DNA of 5,741 nucleotides, taken from positions 1 through 5,741 of the forward strand of contig JAOZHK010000109.1 in NCBI GenBank assembly GCA_026014905.1, in the 5' to 3' direction. The position numbers were made by a program, and so were the translations under genes. A model generated the notes under the pieces. The model made no database searches. It was not told the DNA's origin and saw only the letters and a program-made list of their open reading frames with translations. Every line of letters starts with the position of its first letter. Positions within the stretch are counted from its first letter, which is position 1. Positions 4,161 to 5,741 of this stretch are shown here, piece after piece. This DNA is from Candidatus Bathyarchaeota archaeon (GTDB lineage Archaea; Thermoproteota; Bathyarchaeia; RBG-16-48-13; GCA-020355125).

Positions 4161-5072
4161 ATGGATTCTACTAATATGAGTTGTGGCAGTTGCAGAACTA
4201 TCTATAAAGAATATAATCACTCTCTTACGGAGATGCTTGCCCTACTTTCTGAGCTCATCCGTAACAGATGCGTCAATCCGCCCGGAAACGAGATAAGATC
4301 CATCAGGTCCATCGAACTGTACCTGCGTGAACAAGGCATTAAGAGCAGGGTATACGAATCAGCGCCGGGAAGGGGCAATCTTACCGCAAGGATCTCCGGT
4401 TCAGGCAACGGCCCTACTTTGATGCTTGGGCCGGGCCACGTCGACGTCGTACCGGTGGAAAACGTCGAGGCGTGGGACGTGGATCCCTTTGGTGCTGCTG
4501 TGAGGGATGGATACGTCTGGGGCAGGGGCTCCCATGACATGCTCTTCATGGTCACTGCTCATGTTCAGGCTTTCATCGATTTTCACAAGATTGTGGTCAG
4601 ACCACGAGGGGACCTTGTGCTGTTGGTGGTCTCTGACGAGGAGGATGAAGGGGTCTTCGGTACTCAATGGATGATCGAGCATCATCCTGAGGTAATGGAG
4701 ACGGACTACGCCGTCTCTGAGGCGGGTGGTTGGCTTCGAGGTCCGGGAGAGGTGGTGTTCACCCACGGCGAGAAGGGGGACGCAAATGTAAGCCCCGTCG
4801 AGTCTGCGTTCGTCTCGCTCATGCAGGAAGCGGTGCAAAGGGAGATTCCATCAGCCAAGCTGGTTCCAGAGCTGATGCCCGGTAAGACCGACCTGAAATA
4901 TCTACGTGGACTGGGCGTCGAGGCGTATGGTTTCGGTCTCTACGATCCTGATACACCTCTTAATGCTAGAGGGGTGCATGGTCCAAACGAGAGGGTGAGT
5001 CTCAGGACCTTAGAGCTCACACATAGAGTATACATTAATCTCGCTCAGATTTTTTCTCGATGTTCTCACTGA
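4161..5072 (+). CDS. M20-family metallohydrolase lacking the dimerisation domain, 303 aa
   Basis: An M20/ArgE/DapE-type dizinc amidohydrolase (peptidase or deacylase, substrate unknown), presumably cytosolic. Numbered from ATG 4161, the metal and catalytic residues are present: GHVDVV (His93, Asp95), GRGSHDM (Asp126), DEEDEG (Glu160 as base, Glu161 as ligand), SEAGG (Glu187) and GVHGPNE (His273). The N-terminal LIRNRCVNPPGNE is typical of the family. After THGEKG (about 201-206) a family member normally enters a lid/dimerisation domain of roughly 100-150 residues. Here the sequence goes directly to DANVSPVESAFV and the C-terminal part of the catalytic domain (LMPGKTDLKYLRG, then YGFGLYDPD). 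The protein is therefore about 300 rather than about 400 or more residues, and lacks the lid His that assists catalysis across the dimer. The start follows GGAGG; GTG 4077 would add 28 atypical residues. It ends with TGA. Confidence 0.85.
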   Translation: MDSTNMSCGSCRTIYKEYNHSLTEMLALLSELIRNRCVNPPGNEIRSIRSIELYLREQGIKSRVYESAPGRGNLTARISGSGNGPTLMLGPGHVDVVPVENVEAWDVDPFGAAVRDGYVWGRGSHDMLFMVTAHVQAFIDFHKIVVRPRGDLVLLVVSDEEDEGVFGTQWMIEHHPEVMETDYAVSEAGGWLRGPGEVVFTHGEKGDANVSPVESAFVSLMQEAVQREIPSAKLVPELMPGKTDLKYLRGLGVEAYGFGLYDPDTPLNARGVHGPNERVSLRTLELTHRVYINLAQIFSRCSH

Positions 5073-5082
5073 AGTGAATATA

Positions 5083-5096
5083 AAAATCTAGATTTT
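5083..5096 (+). terminator. palindrome after the M20 gene
   Basis: AAAATCTAGATTTT is a perfect 14-base palindrome 10 bases after the M20 stop, with T-rich bases at its 3' side. As RNA the hairpin would be weak, so it is only a possible terminator or a protein site. Confidence 0.3.
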
Positions 5097-5147
5097 CAAT
5101 TTAGGTGAGGATAAGGTTATTGATTCATAGGTTGGATAGTCCAAAAT

Positions 5148-5155
5148 GTTATAGA
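5148..5155 (+). promoter_or_regulatory. TATA box of two-hairpin element, copy 2
   Basis: GTTATAGA begins 30 bases before the conserved AAGGTTCTGCT, matching the 31-base spacing of copy 1. Confidence 0.45.
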
Positions 5156-5177
5156 CTCAAAGGATCAGATGAAGATC

Positions 5178-5229
5178 AAGGTTCTGCTAGCTTGTGGAAC
5201 CCCAGCTCCGAGGTGGGGAACTAAGAAGT
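5178..5229 (+). ncRNA. two-hairpin element, copy 2 (small RNA or 5' leader)
   Basis: It matches copy 1 (2854-2908) at AAGGTTCTGCT, CCCAGCTCCGAG, TGGGGA, and CTA with a nearby AAGT. Hairpin A is GGTTCTGC (5180-5187) with GTGGAACC (5194-5201), eight unbroken pairs around loop TAGCTT. Hairpin B (AGCTCC 5204-5209 with GGAACT 5217-5222) has one C-A mismatch. An alternative stem, CCCCA (5200-5204) with TGGGG (5214-5218), excludes both the end of hairpin A and hairpin B. The next gene starts 65 bases downstream and has its own possible TATA-like sequence (TTATTTAC, 5257-5264), so an independent small RNA is possible as well as a leader. Confidence 0.55.
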
Positions 5230-5294
5230 CAATATCCCCCGCAGAAAATGTAATCCTTATTTACAAATTGAAGATCGAGTACACGTGAACCGTT

Positions 5295-5741
5295 TTGGCG
5301 AAGATAAAGGAACATGATTCAGGTAGGATCCTGATATTGATTAATAGTTTCTTTTTTATAGCTATCCTAATAGGGTTAGGTGATTTCCTTTTTCTTCAAC
5401 ATCCAAACAAGATAAAAATAGGAAGTATAATTGGTATCCTAATATTCATACTTGGCGTTCTCTTATATCTAAAGGCAAAATACGCATTAGGAGATCAATT
5501 CTCAAACATTCTAACGATAGTGGATAATCCACGATTAATTACTCATGGAATTTATAGCTACATTCGGCATCCCTACTATACAGGAGGTATATTGATAGGA
5601 ATTGGAAGTCAACTTGCTTTTAATAGCATTCTCGGGTTGGCAGTGATGTTTCTTCCTATTCTTTTAACCTTCTGGATAATCCCCATTGAAGAAAGAATGC
5701 TCATCGAGCATTTTAGAGAAGAATATATTGACTATATGAAA
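5295..5741 (+). CDS. isoprenylcysteine carboxyl methyltransferase-like membrane protein, 3' end outside window
   Basis: An open frame of 149 codons from TTG 5295 to the window edge. It has hydrophobic segments at about residues 11-34, 42-60 and 97-129. The core GIYSYIRHPYYTGG (85-98), with its RHPxYxG signature, and the later PIEERMLIEHF (130-140) are characteristic of the ICMT/PEMT-like integral membrane methyltransferases, which use S-adenosylmethionine. In archaea and bacteria most members have unknown lipid or small-molecule substrates. Family members usually end soon after the EEYIDYMK region, so only a short tail should be missing. An in-frame TGA at 5286-5288 lies just upstream, and TTG 5295 is the only early start. 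No Shine-Dalgarno is visible; a TATA-like TTATTTAC at 5257-5264 could give a very short leader. The gene is much more AT-rich than the M20 gene, which may mark a different origin. Confidence 0.8.
   Translation, partial: MAKIKEHDSGRILILINSFFFIAILIGLGDFLFLQHPNKIKIGSIIGILIFILGVLLYLKAKYALGDQFSNILTIVDNPRLITHGIYSYIRHPYYTGGILIGIGSQLAFNSILGLAVMFLPILLTFWIIPIEERMLIEHFREEYIDYMK

Noticed and set aside
4217..4838. Two minus-strand frames inside the M20 gene
   Set aside because: Antisense shadows of a GC-richer gene that has clear metal-binding motifs on the plus strand.

Overview
The window most likely comes from an uncultured archaeon. Several starts have a TATA-like box about 25 bases upstream, some starts look leaderless while others have a purine-rich Shine-Dalgarno, T-rich tracts follow transcripts, and the encoded families are common in archaeal genomes. 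I cannot name a lineage. Base composition is uneven: the M20 gene is fairly GC-rich, while the methyltransferase gene at the right edge is very AT-rich.

Left part (1-1440): a minus-strand pair. An alpha/beta hydrolase with an intact Ser-Asp-His triad is followed by the first 67 codons of a squalene/phytoene synthase-like gene that leaves the window. Stop and start overlap as TAATG, so the pair is probably one operon. A plus-strand gene of unknown function (1440-2027) diverges from it. Its reading frame continues after the TGA stop for 22 more codons that look like the missing C-terminus, so the gene seems to be interrupted at what should be a Trp codon.

Centre (2097-2926): about 830 bases without a convincing protein gene but rich in structure. 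It holds a cluster of five ACACG motifs with a long-range stem, a hairpin with a T-tract, a strong candidate structured RNA (about 2465-2617, three-way junction, own TATA box, T-rich end), an AT-rich nested palindrome, and the first copy of a two-hairpin element that recurs at 5178-5229. Both copies have a TATA box 30-31 bases upstream of the same conserved 5' sequence, and their stem differences preserve pairing. This element pair and the three-way-junction RNA are the best candidates for something undescribed.

Right part (2927-5741): a small dimeric alpha/beta-barrel (NIPSNAP/Dabb-like) protein; a convergent minus-strand single-pass membrane protein split by a +1 frameshift; an M20-family metallohydrolase that keeps its metal ligands but lacks the whole dimerisation (lid) domain; the second two-hairpin element; and an isoprenylcysteine carboxyl methyltransferase-like membrane protein running off the right edge. 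Three of the seven genes are thus interrupted or internally deleted. This suggests gene decay or assembly errors, and read data could tell these apart.
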